Below, piece after piece: positions 9,421 to 15,656 of a DNA stretch of 64,000 nucleotides. The notes beneath the pieces were generated by a model that worked only from the letters and a program-made list of their open reading frames with translations, was not told where the DNA came from and made no database searches. The position numbers were made by a program, and so were the translations under genes. Every line of letters begins with the position of its first letter. Position 1 is the first letter of the stretch. Source of the stretch: Nocardia puris. GTDB lineage: Bacteria; Actinomycetota; Actinomycetes; Mycobacteriales; Mycobacteriaceae. The stretch is taken from the NCBI RefSeq assembly GCF_003315035.1, contig NZ_QNRE01000002.1, forward strand, positions 806,001 through 870,000. The letters are read 5' to 3'.

Positions 9421-10424
9421 TTCCCGCTCCCCTCGGTGGCGGTGACGAAGGTGTCCTCGACGAAGGCGGACATGTCGGGCCGGTTCGGCAGCTGCCCCAG
9501 CGCGAACATCTCCCCGGCCAGCGCCGTCACCTGGGCGACGTACTCGGCCGACAGATCCGAGCGCGGCCAGGTGTTCGCGATCGCGCCCGCCGCCACCTCG
9601 GGGTCGAGCCCGAACTCGGCGACCACGCGGTCGCGCCATTCGGCGCGGTGGGTGTCCATGTACTCGACGGTCTGGACGTGCGCGTCCAGCACGGCCTGGA
9701 TCAGATCGGGAGCGCGGTCGATGACGCGCTGCGTGGTGGCCAGGCCGATGTTCACCTTCCCGACGGGAGTGTCATAGGGCGACACCACATCTCGCGCGCC
9801 CTGCTGCCGCGCGACCGAGGGCCCGAGTTCGGCGGAGGAGAACGCGTCGATCTGGCCGCTCAGGTAGGCGTTGGCCATATCGGCGAACGCCAGATTCACC
9901 AGCGTCACATCGCGATCGGCGTCCATGCCGTGCTGGGCCAGCGTGGCCCGCAGCAGCACCTCCTGCGAAGAACCGACCGGGAAGCCGACCCGCTTGCCGC
10001 GCAAGTGGGTGACGTCGCCGATCTCGGGGCGGCCGACGATCGCCGATCCGCCGTCGGCCGACGACGCGATCAACCGCACGTCCTGTCCGGCGGCCGCCCC
10101 CGCCAGCATGGCGGGCAGGCCCATCACCGCGACGTCGATCTGCCCGGACACCAAGGCGTTCTTGATGTCCGGGGAGGAGTCGAAGACCAGCACGTCGGCG
10201 CTGACGCCGTCGGCGAGCGCCCGCTCGTAGAAGAAGGGCGCGAACAGGTGCGGCTGGCCGCGCAAGGTGCCCACCCGCACCACCTGCCCGTCCCCGCCGC
10301 CCGCGCCGGGCGTGAAGGTCGAGTCGATGGAGGAACACCCCGCGACCGTCAGGAGCAGCGCCATCGCGGCCACGACCACCCGGGCCGGCGACCGCCGAAG
10401 ACGCTGAAAGGTACTGCTGTCCAT
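9417..10424 (-). CDS. ABC transporter substrate-binding lipoprotein (SsuA/NrtA/TauA type)
   Basis: This 335-residue lipoprotein captures substrate outside the membrane. The signal peptide ends in the lipobox VAGC near residue 29. The mature part has the periplasmic-binding fold of the nitrate/sulfonate/taurine family, with VRVGTLRGQPHLF at the start, DIKNALVSGQIDVAVMGLPA in domain I and GKRVGFPVGSSQE in the hinge region. Substrate could be a sulfonate, thiamine precursor or similar; sequence alone does not decide. It is the first gene of the operon, preceded by repeated GTATAC half-sites. The neighbouring mycofactocin genes lie beyond a terminator. Confidence 0.88.
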   Translation of the reverse strand: MDSSTFQRLRRSPARVVVAAMALLLTVAGCSSIDSTFTPGAGGGDGQVVRVGTLRGQPHLFAPFFYERALADGVSADVLVFDSSPDIKNALVSGQIDVAVMGLPAMLAGAAAGQDVRLIASSADGGSAIVGRPEIGDVTHLRGKRVGFPVGSSQEVLLRATLAQHGMDADRDVTLVNLAFADMANAYLSGQIDAFSSAELGPSVARQQGARDVVSPYDTPVGKVNIGLATTQRVIDRAPDLIQAVLDAHVQTVEYMDTHRAEWRDRVVAEFGLDPEVAAGAIANTWPRSDLSAEYVAQVTALAGEMFALGQLPNRPDMSAFVEDTFVTATEGSGK

Positions 10425-10444
10425 GGCAACCTGTCACCTCAGAG

Positions 10445-10487
10445 GTATACGCACTTCGTGTACTTCGGTGTATACAGTCACGCATAC
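10445..10487 (-). promoter_or_regulatory. GTATAC repeat cluster in the ABC importer promoter
   Basis: GTATACGC at 10445-10452, GTGTAC at 10459-10464, GTGTATAC ending at 10475 and GCATAC at 10482-10487 lie within 45 bases, 21-63 bases upstream of the binding-protein start codon. The half-sites share sequence with the dyad at 6900-6917 in front of the GntR/FCD gene. They are probably operators for that regulator. Confidence 0.5.
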
Positions 10488-10586
10488 AGGTTGGCCCCAG
10501 ATCACCTCGAGGTTGCCGCCTCGTCAACTACGTAACGAGCCCGTTTCGGCCGCTACGAGCCCTGGCGCTGACGATCGCGAAACAGT

Positions 10587-10618
10587 GTGGGGCGGCACCG
10601 ATTACGGCACCGCCCCAC
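10587..10618 (-). terminator. Hairpin terminator after mftD
   Basis: GTGGGGCGG at 10587-10595 pairs with CCGCCCCAC at 10110+ (10110-10118 of the next ten-base blocks, that is 10610-10618). The stem continues, after two mismatches, with CCG/CGG around the loop ATTA. It begins nine bases past the mftD stop codon on the minus strand and separates mftD from the ABC importer operon. Confidence 0.6.
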
Positions 10619-10626
10619 GCGAACAC

Positions 10627-11826
10627 TCAGGCGGACACCGTGTCCCGAGCACCTTCCGGCACACCCAGCGCCCGGGTGAAACCCTCCGGGACGACGATGT
10701 CGTCGCGCGTCAGGTCCGTCACCTTCGTCTTGCGCAGGCCGAGCAGGGCCGAATCGATGCCGCCGCGCAGGATGTCGAGTACGTTCTCCACGCCCGCCTG
10801 GCCGTTGGCGGCCAGGCCCCACAGGTACGCGCGGCCGATCAGCACGGCGCGGGCGCCGAGCGCGACCGCCTTCACCACATCGCTGCCCCGGCGGATGCCG
10901 CCGTCCAGCAGCACTTCGATCTCGCCGCCCACGGCGTCGGCGAGCACGGGCAGGGCACGGATGGCGGCCGGGGTGCCGTCGAGGTTGTTGCCGCCGTGGT
11001 TGGACACCGAGATGCCCGCGACGCCCGCGTCGACGGCGCGGCGCGCGTCGTCCACCCGCATGACGCCCTTGAGCAGGACCGGCCCGTCCCACTGCTCGCA
11101 GATCCAGCGCACGTCGTCCCAGTCGGGCGCGGGGGTGCCCATCCATTCGCCGTAGGCGCCGAAGAAGCCGGGGGCGGGCGCGCCGCCGACCGCCATATTG
11201 GGCGCGGTGAGATCGGGGATGTGGCCGGAGCGCAGGTAGGTGGCCAGCCAGCGCGGCCGCGCGAGGGTCTGCGGCGCGAACTTCACCATGGTGCGCAGGT
11301 CCAGTTTCTCCGGGATCACCGGGCTGCCCCAGTCCCGCCCGTGCGAGAACGACCAGTCCAAGGTGAGGATGAGCCCGACCGCGCCCGCCTTCTTCGCCCG
11401 GTCCATGCGCGCGAGGATGTCGTCCTTGCCGCCGCACCAGTACAGCTGGAAGAACGTACTGGGATTGGCCGCGATCACCTCTTCCACCGGCTTGCTCGCG
11501 AAAGAGCTGAGCGCCATGGCGATTCCGCGCGCGGCCGCCGCGCGGGCCACGGCCACCTCCCCGTCCGGGTGCACGGCCTGCACCCCGGTCGGCGAGATCA
11601 TCACCGGCATCGACAGCGGCTGCCCGAGCACGGTGGTCGACTGGTCGCGCTCCCCGATCGGCCCGGCCACGTGCGGGGCGAAACCGAGTTCGGTGAAGGC
11701 CGCCTGGTTGTCCTCGATCGTCTGCCCGCGTTCGGAGCCCGCGATGAGCGCGCCGTACACCGATTTCGGCAGCCGCTTCTTCGCGCGGCGCTGCGCCTCG
11801 GCGACGGTCTCGAACCAGGGATTCAT
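10627..11826 (-). CDS. mftD: Pre-mycofactocin synthase MftD (FMN-dependent, alpha-hydroxy-acid oxidase family)
   Basis: This 399-residue flavoprotein closely resembles mycobacterial MftD (formerly LldD1). In the mycofactocin pathway MftD oxidatively deaminates the AHDP intermediate to give the redox-active pre-mycofactocin. The family pattern is intact: WFETVAEAQRRAKKRLPKSVY at the N-terminus, the FMN segment ISPTGVQAVHPDGE at 78-90, catalytic His277 in SNHGGNN, and LLDGGIRRGSDV near 310-321. Its ATG overlaps the mftE stop (ATGA), so the two are co-translated. Oddly, the radical SAM gene mftC and the peptide gene mftA are absent from the window. Confidence 0.9.
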   Translation of the reverse strand: MNPWFETVAEAQRRAKKRLPKSVYGALIAGSERGQTIEDNQAAFTELGFAPHVAGPIGERDQSTTVLGQPLSMPVMISPTGVQAVHPDGEVAVARAAAARGIAMALSSFASKPVEEVIAANPSTFFQLYWCGGKDDILARMDRAKKAGAVGLILTLDWSFSHGRDWGSPVIPEKLDLRTMVKFAPQTLARPRWLATYLRSGHIPDLTAPNMAVGGAPAPGFFGAYGEWMGTPAPDWDDVRWICEQWDGPVLLKGVMRVDDARRAVDAGVAGISVSNHGGNNLDGTPAAIRALPVLADAVGGEIEVLLDGGIRRGSDVVKAVALGARAVLIGRAYLWGLAANGQAGVENVLDILRGGIDSALLGLRKTKVTDLTRDDIVVPEGFTRALGVPEGARDTVSA

Positions 11827-12521
11827 GACGGGTGTCCTTTCGGGGTGGCCGCCGGCCACCAGCGGCCGGTCTGCTCGGTCAAGTCGTCGGCGAGGGCCGT
11901 CAGCAGGGCGCGCCCCTCCGCGACGGTCGCGCCCGCCGGATCGCCCAGCACGCCACTGGGACTCACCGCGCGCACGCCGCCCGCGCGCAGCAGGGGCAGC
12001 ACCTCGGCCAGCGGACGGGTGTCGCCCGCCACCGCCTCCTCGGCGCGCACCAGATCGGGCCGCAGCGCGAGCTGGATCGAGGTCTCGGCGCGCCCGGCGT
12101 GCGGATCCCCTTGGTAGCGCGGCATATACACGCGCACGTCGCGGGACTCGGCGCGCAGCAGCGCCTCGGCGCGGCGCAGCGGTTCGCGATTGCCGCCGTG
12201 CCCGTTCACCAGGAGCACGCGATCGAAAGTGTCGGTGGCCGAACGGCACAGCTCCACGATCACCAGTTCCAGCGCGGCCTGCCCGATCGACAGCGTGCCC
12301 GCGAAACCCGCGTGCTCACCGCTGGATCCGTACGGCAACGCGGGCGCGACGAGCACGTCGGGACGGGCCGCCGCCAGCCGCGCGCACAGCGCCACGGCGA
12401 TATCGGTGTCGGTGGACAGCGGCAGGTGCGGGCCGTGCTGTTCGGTCGACCCGACCGGCACCGCCAATACCACGCCCGCGGCCCGGTCGTCGACCTGCGG
12501 CCACGTGAGATCCGACAACAT
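11823..12521 (-). CDS. mftE: Mycofactocin peptidase MftE (creatininase family)
   Basis: This 232-residue metallopeptidase is of the creatininase fold. MftE releases the modified C-terminal Val-Tyr unit from the processed MftA peptide, giving AHDP. The N-terminal metal-binding motif VGSTEQHGPHLPLSTDTD spans about 23-40, with Glu27, His29 and Asp38 as likely ligands, and VNGHGGN follows near residue 105. The GDPHAGRAETS motif near 165 is also typical of MftE. The ATG at 12521 is the first gene of an mftE-mftD unit divergent from mftR. In mycobacteria the order is A-B-C-D-E-F, so E preceding D is unusual. Confidence 0.9.
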   Translation of the reverse strand: MLSDLTWPQVDDRAAGVVLAVPVGSTEQHGPHLPLSTDTDIAVALCARLAAARPDVLVAPALPYGSSGEHAGFAGTLSIGQAALELVIVELCRSATDTFDRVLLVNGHGGNREPLRRAEALLRAESRDVRVYMPRYQGDPHAGRAETSIQLALRPDLVRAEEAVAGDTRPLAEVLPLLRAGGVRAVSPSGVLGDPAGATVAEGRALLTALADDLTEQTGRWWPAATPKGHPS

Positions 12522-12530
12522 GCCGCGAGA

Positions 12531-12552
12531 TTATCGTCACTGAGTGACATAA
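12531..12552. promoter_or_regulatory. Palindrome between mftE and mftR, candidate MftR operator
   Basis: The core GTCACTGAGTGAC at 12536-12548 is a perfect odd dyad, and TTAT and ATAA flanks extend it to 22 bases with one extra base in the left arm. GACATAATC occurs on its right side and again at 12571-12579. The site lies 10 bases upstream of mftE and about 35 upstream of mftR, as expected for a divergent TetR-type repressor. Confidence 0.55.
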
Positions 12553-12586
12553 TCAAGGGCCGCGGGTGGCGACATAATCGGTAATC

Positions 12587-13237
12587 GTGACGACCAAGGG
12601 CACCGGACGCGGCAGGCCGCGCGGGACCAGCAAGCGCGAACTCGAGCTCATCGCCATGCGCCTGTTCACCGAGCGCGGCTTCGAGAACACCACCGTGGAG
12701 GACATCGCCGCCGCGGCCGGTGTCAGCGGCCGCACGTTCTTCCGTTACTTCCCCGGCAAGGGCGAGGTGCTGTGGTACCAGTTCGACGAGGAGGTGCGCG
12801 CCCTGCGCGCGGCCTTCGACGCCGTCGCCGACGACGTGCCCATGATGACCGCGGTGCGCCGAGTCGTGGTGAACGCCAACCGATATCGCGCCGAGGACGT
12901 GCCCGAGCTGCGCACCCGGATGGGGCTGGTCGCCTCGGTCCCCGCCCTGGCCGCCAGCGCGGGCGCGCACTACGACGCGTGGGAGCGCGCGGTCAGCGCG
13001 TTCGCCGCCCGCAGGCTCGGCCAGTCCCCCGACGACCTGGTCCCGATGGCCGTGGGCCGCACCGCGCTGGCCGCCGCGCGCGCCGCCTTCGACGCCTGGC
13101 TGCGCGGGGCCGACGCCGACCTCACCGTCTACCTGGACCGCGCATTGCTGGCGCTGGAGCGGGGATTCGCGCCCGAGACGTGCATCGTGCACACCGACCC
13201 GCAGGTTTCGGCGGCGAAGACGATGGGGTATGACTAG
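12587..13237 (+). CDS. mftR: Mycofactocin-associated TetR family regulator MftR
   Basis: This 216-residue TetR repressor has the DNA-binding helices ELIAMRLFTERGFENTTVEDI and AAAAGVSGRTFFRYFPGKGEVL within residues 17-62, followed by an MftR-type C-terminal ligand domain. It has the same gene neighbourhood as MftR, divergent from mycofactocin enzymes. In mycobacteria MftR responds to long-chain acyl-CoA. The GTG at 12587 is chosen; the untranslated leader is very short and lacks a strong ribosome binding site. It most likely represses mftED and itself through the palindrome in the intergenic region. Confidence 0.83.
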   Translation: MTTKGTGRGRPRGTSKRELELIAMRLFTERGFENTTVEDIAAAAGVSGRTFFRYFPGKGEVLWYQFDEEVRALRAAFDAVADDVPMMTAVRRVVVNANRYRAEDVPELRTRMGLVASVPALAASAGAHYDAWERAVSAFAARRLGQSPDDLVPMAVGRTALAAARAAFDAWLRGADADLTVYLDRALLALERGFAPETCIVHTDPQVSAAKTMGYD

Positions 13238-13307
13238 GCTCGGACTCGGCACGGGCCGAGCGCACGACGATCCCGACACCACCACGTCGAAAGGGGCTGG
13301 AGTTTCC

Positions 13308-14213
13308 ATGTCCGAGGTATCCATGGGCCTTTCGGCGGATCCCCTGTCCACGGGACCGGTGGACAATCTGCTCCCCCAGTTGGTCGAGCACCTGCGGCAG
13401 AACCGCACCGCGCTGCGCGAGGAGTGGGCGCGCCGCATCACCGACGCCCAGTTGCTCACCGCCATGACCCCGGAGGAGATCTTCTCCGAGGCCACTTCCA
13501 TCTACGACAACTACGTCGAGGCCCTGGAAACCGGTAGCGTCGAGGCGCTGCAGGCCTACGCCCGCGACCTGTCCGAGCGCATCATCCCGCGAGGCGTCGA
13601 GACCGACGAGGTCATCGGCATCGTCCTGCTGCTGCGAGATGTGCTGGCGCGCTCGCTGTTCGAGAAGTACCAGACCAATTTCGAGCTGCTCAACCACGTG
13701 CTCGACGCCTACGAGCCTGCCGCCAACCGCATCGCGAGCACGGTGGCCATCTCCTTCGTGCAGGAGCGCGAGCGCGTCATCCGCCAGCAGCAGGAAGCCA
13801 TCCGCGAGCTGTCCACCCCGGTGCTGCAGGTGCGCGAACAGCTGCTCATCCTGCCCATCATCGGCGTGCTGGACAGCCAGCGCGCCCGCCAGCTCACCGA
13901 ACAGCTGCTGCGCGCGATCCGCGCCAACCGCGCCAAGGTCGTCGTCATCGACATCACCGGTGTGCCCGACATCGACTCCACGGTGGCCAACCACCTGGTG
14001 CAGACGGTCGACGCCTCCGGCCTGATGGGCGCCAACGTCATCATCACCGGCCTGTCCTCGGAGATCGCGCTCACCCTGGCCACCATCGGCCTGGACCTGT
14101 CGAAGATGAACGCGGTGGGCGACCTCCAGGGCGGTATCGAGGAGGCCGAGCGCCTGCTCGGCTACGAAGTGACCCGCGGGACCGATCGCGTCACCGAGCG
14201 CGACGGTCGCTGA
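13308..14213 (+). CDS. rsbR: RsbR-type stressosome scaffold protein
   Basis: This 301-residue protein is an RsbR co-antagonist. Residues about 20-160 form the divergent globin-like sensory domain (QLVEHLRQNRTALREEW), and the C-terminal STAS domain begins near residue 185 (STPVLQVREQLLILPIIGVLD). The two phospho-acceptor positions of Bacillus RsbR appear conserved, in VPDIDSTVANHL and in SSEIALTLATIGLDL. With RsbS it would build the stressosome that holds RsbT until stress. The ATG at 13308 follows GGAG at proper spacing. It leads an operon rsbR-rsbS-rsbT-rsbX-like-phosphatase. Confidence 0.9.
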   Translation: MSEVSMGLSADPLSTGPVDNLLPQLVEHLRQNRTALREEWARRITDAQLLTAMTPEEIFSEATSIYDNYVEALETGSVEALQAYARDLSERIIPRGVETDEVIGIVLLLRDVLARSLFEKYQTNFELLNHVLDAYEPAANRIASTVAISFVQERERVIRQQQEAIRELSTPVLQVREQLLILPIIGVLDSQRARQLTEQLLRAIRANRAKVVVIDITGVPDIDSTVANHLVQTVDASGLMGANVIITGLSSEIALTLATIGLDLSKMNAVGDLQGGIEEAERLLGYEVTRGTDRVTERDGR

Positions 14214-14225
14214 TCGGGCCGCCCG

Positions 14226-14615
14226 ATGCCGGTACCCATCCTCAAGCAGGGGACCTACCTCATCGCGTCGGTCCAGTCCGCGCTGACCGACGCCGACACC
14301 GAGCGCCTGCGCGACGACCTGATGAAACAGGTCAGCAAGTACCGCGCGCACGGCATCATCGTCGATGTCACCGCGATCGACGTGCTCGACTCCTTCGCCG
14401 CCAGATCGCTGCGCACCATCGCGCACATGACCCAGCTGCGCGGCGCGGAGACCGTGATCGTCGGATTACAGCCGGAGGTCGCGTTCGCCATGGTGCAGCT
14501 CGGCCTCACCTTCGACGACATGCACACTGCCCTGGACCTGGAGGAAGGGCTGGCTTGGCTGGAAAACAAATCTTCCGGACGGCGCCATCGAGACGGTCGT
14601 GACAGTGGCCGCTGA
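14226..14615 (+). CDS. rsbS: RsbS stressosome STAS protein
   Basis: This 129-residue single STAS domain protein starts VPILKQGTYLIASVQ, typical of RsbS. The phosphorylatable serine lies in DVLDSFAARSLR near residue 57, matching Ser59 of Bacillus RsbS. RsbS with RsbR sequesters the kinase RsbT and releases it when phosphorylated. It starts 12 bases after rsbR and its 3' end overlaps the start of rsbT by 17 bases, so the genes are translationally coupled. The C-terminal basic tail (SSGRRHRDGRDSGR) is an extension over the core fold. Confidence 0.9.
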   Translation: MPVPILKQGTYLIASVQSALTDADTERLRDDLMKQVSKYRAHGIIVDVTAIDVLDSFAARSLRTIAHMTQLRGAETVIVGLQPEVAFAMVQLGLTFDDMHTALDLEEGLAWLENKSSGRRHRDGRDSGR

Positions 14616-15018
14616 GATCTTGGTGATCACGGTGAAGGTGTCCGGCGACATCGTCACCGCACGAACAGCCGGGAGGGAACTGGCGGCCGAGCTCGGCTTC
14701 TCGTTGACCGACCGCACCATGATCTCGACCGCGATCTCCGAAATCGCCCGCAATATCACCAGTTACGCCGGGATCGGCGAGATCCGGCTGCTCGTCGACG
14801 ACCGCGAGGGCAGGCGGGCGCTGGTGGTGCAGGCCAAGGATCAGGGCCCCGGCATCCGCGACATCCCCCGCGCGCTGGAGGACGGGTACTCCACCGGGCG
14901 CGGCCTCGGCTTGGGCCTGCCCGGCGCGCGCCGGCTCATGGACCGGCTCACCATCGACTCCGCGCCCGGCCGCGGCACGTTGGTGGAGATGTGGAAGTGG
15001 GTACCCAACGGTGCATGA
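14599..15018 (+). CDS. rsbT: RsbT serine/threonine kinase of the stressosome
   Basis: This 139-residue GHKL-type kinase phosphorylates RsbR and RsbS and, once free, activates a downstream PP2C phosphatase. The N-box SEIARNITSYAG near residues 47-58, the G1 box DQGPGI near 83 and the G2 region STGRGLGLGLPGA near 96-108 are all present, so it should be active. The GTG at 14599 overlaps rsbS. The following gene starts eight bases before its stop, continuing the coupled operon. Confidence 0.92.
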   Translation: MTVAAEILVITVKVSGDIVTARTAGRELAAELGFSLTDRTMISTAISEIARNITSYAGIGEIRLLVDDREGRRALVVQAKDQGPGIRDIPRALEDGYSTGRGLGLGLPGARRLMDRLTIDSAPGRGTLVEMWKWVPNGA

Positions 15019-15646
15019 GGACGGCTTCATCGGCCGCATCGAATGGGCGGCGGCCGGACGTGCCCTGCCCGGCCAGCGGGTGTCCGGCGACCGCTGCGTG
15101 GTATTGGACTCCGGCGGCGGCACGGTGTTGTTCGCGGTGCTCGACGGGCTCGGGCACGGCGCGGCGGCCGCCGACGCGGCCGACCGGGCGGCCCAGGTGC
15201 TCGCGGAGAACCGCGGCGAACCGCTGGACGTGCTGATGGTGCTGTGTCATCGGGCCATGGCCGACACCAGGGGCGCCGCGGTGTCGCTGGCGCTGTTCGA
15301 CGTCAACGACAGCATCCAGTGGCTCGGCGTCGGCAACGTGGAGACGCGGGTGCTCAGCGCGGGCCCCGTCGGGCTCAACGTGAAAGCCACCGTGCTGCTC
15401 ACGGCGGGCATCGTCGGCTACCGGCTGCCGCAGCACCTGCAACCCCAGACCGTGCAGGTGCGGGCGGGTGATCTGCTGGTCATGTCGACCGACGGCATCG
15501 TCCCCGAGTCCGGCGAGGACATCGACCTGTCCCGCTCCACCGCCGAGATCACCGCCGACATCCTCGCCAAGCACGCCAAGGACACCGACGACGCCCTGGT
15601 CCTCGCGGCCCGCCATCGCGGCGGCGCGGCGAACGGGTTCAGATGA
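15011..15646 (+). CDS. RsbX-like PP2C phosphatase
   Basis: This 211-residue SpoIIE/PP2C-type phosphatase probably resets the stressosome by dephosphorylating RsbR and RsbS. Metal-binding acidic motifs are visible: SGDRCVVLD near 27, FAVLDGLGHG near 43 and the C-terminal STDGIVPE plus DTDDALVL. The GTG at 15011 overlaps the rsbT stop. Position directly after rsbT, small size and lack of a sensor domain all favour RsbX over RsbU. Confidence 0.83.
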   Translation: MHEDGFIGRIEWAAAGRALPGQRVSGDRCVVLDSGGGTVLFAVLDGLGHGAAAADAADRAAQVLAENRGEPLDVLMVLCHRAMADTRGAAVSLALFDVNDSIQWLGVGNVETRVLSAGPVGLNVKATVLLTAGIVGYRLPQHLQPQTVQVRAGDLLVMSTDGIVPESGEDIDLSRSTAEITADILAKHAKDTDDALVLAARHRGGAANGFR

Positions 15647-15656
15647 CCGGCCGCCG

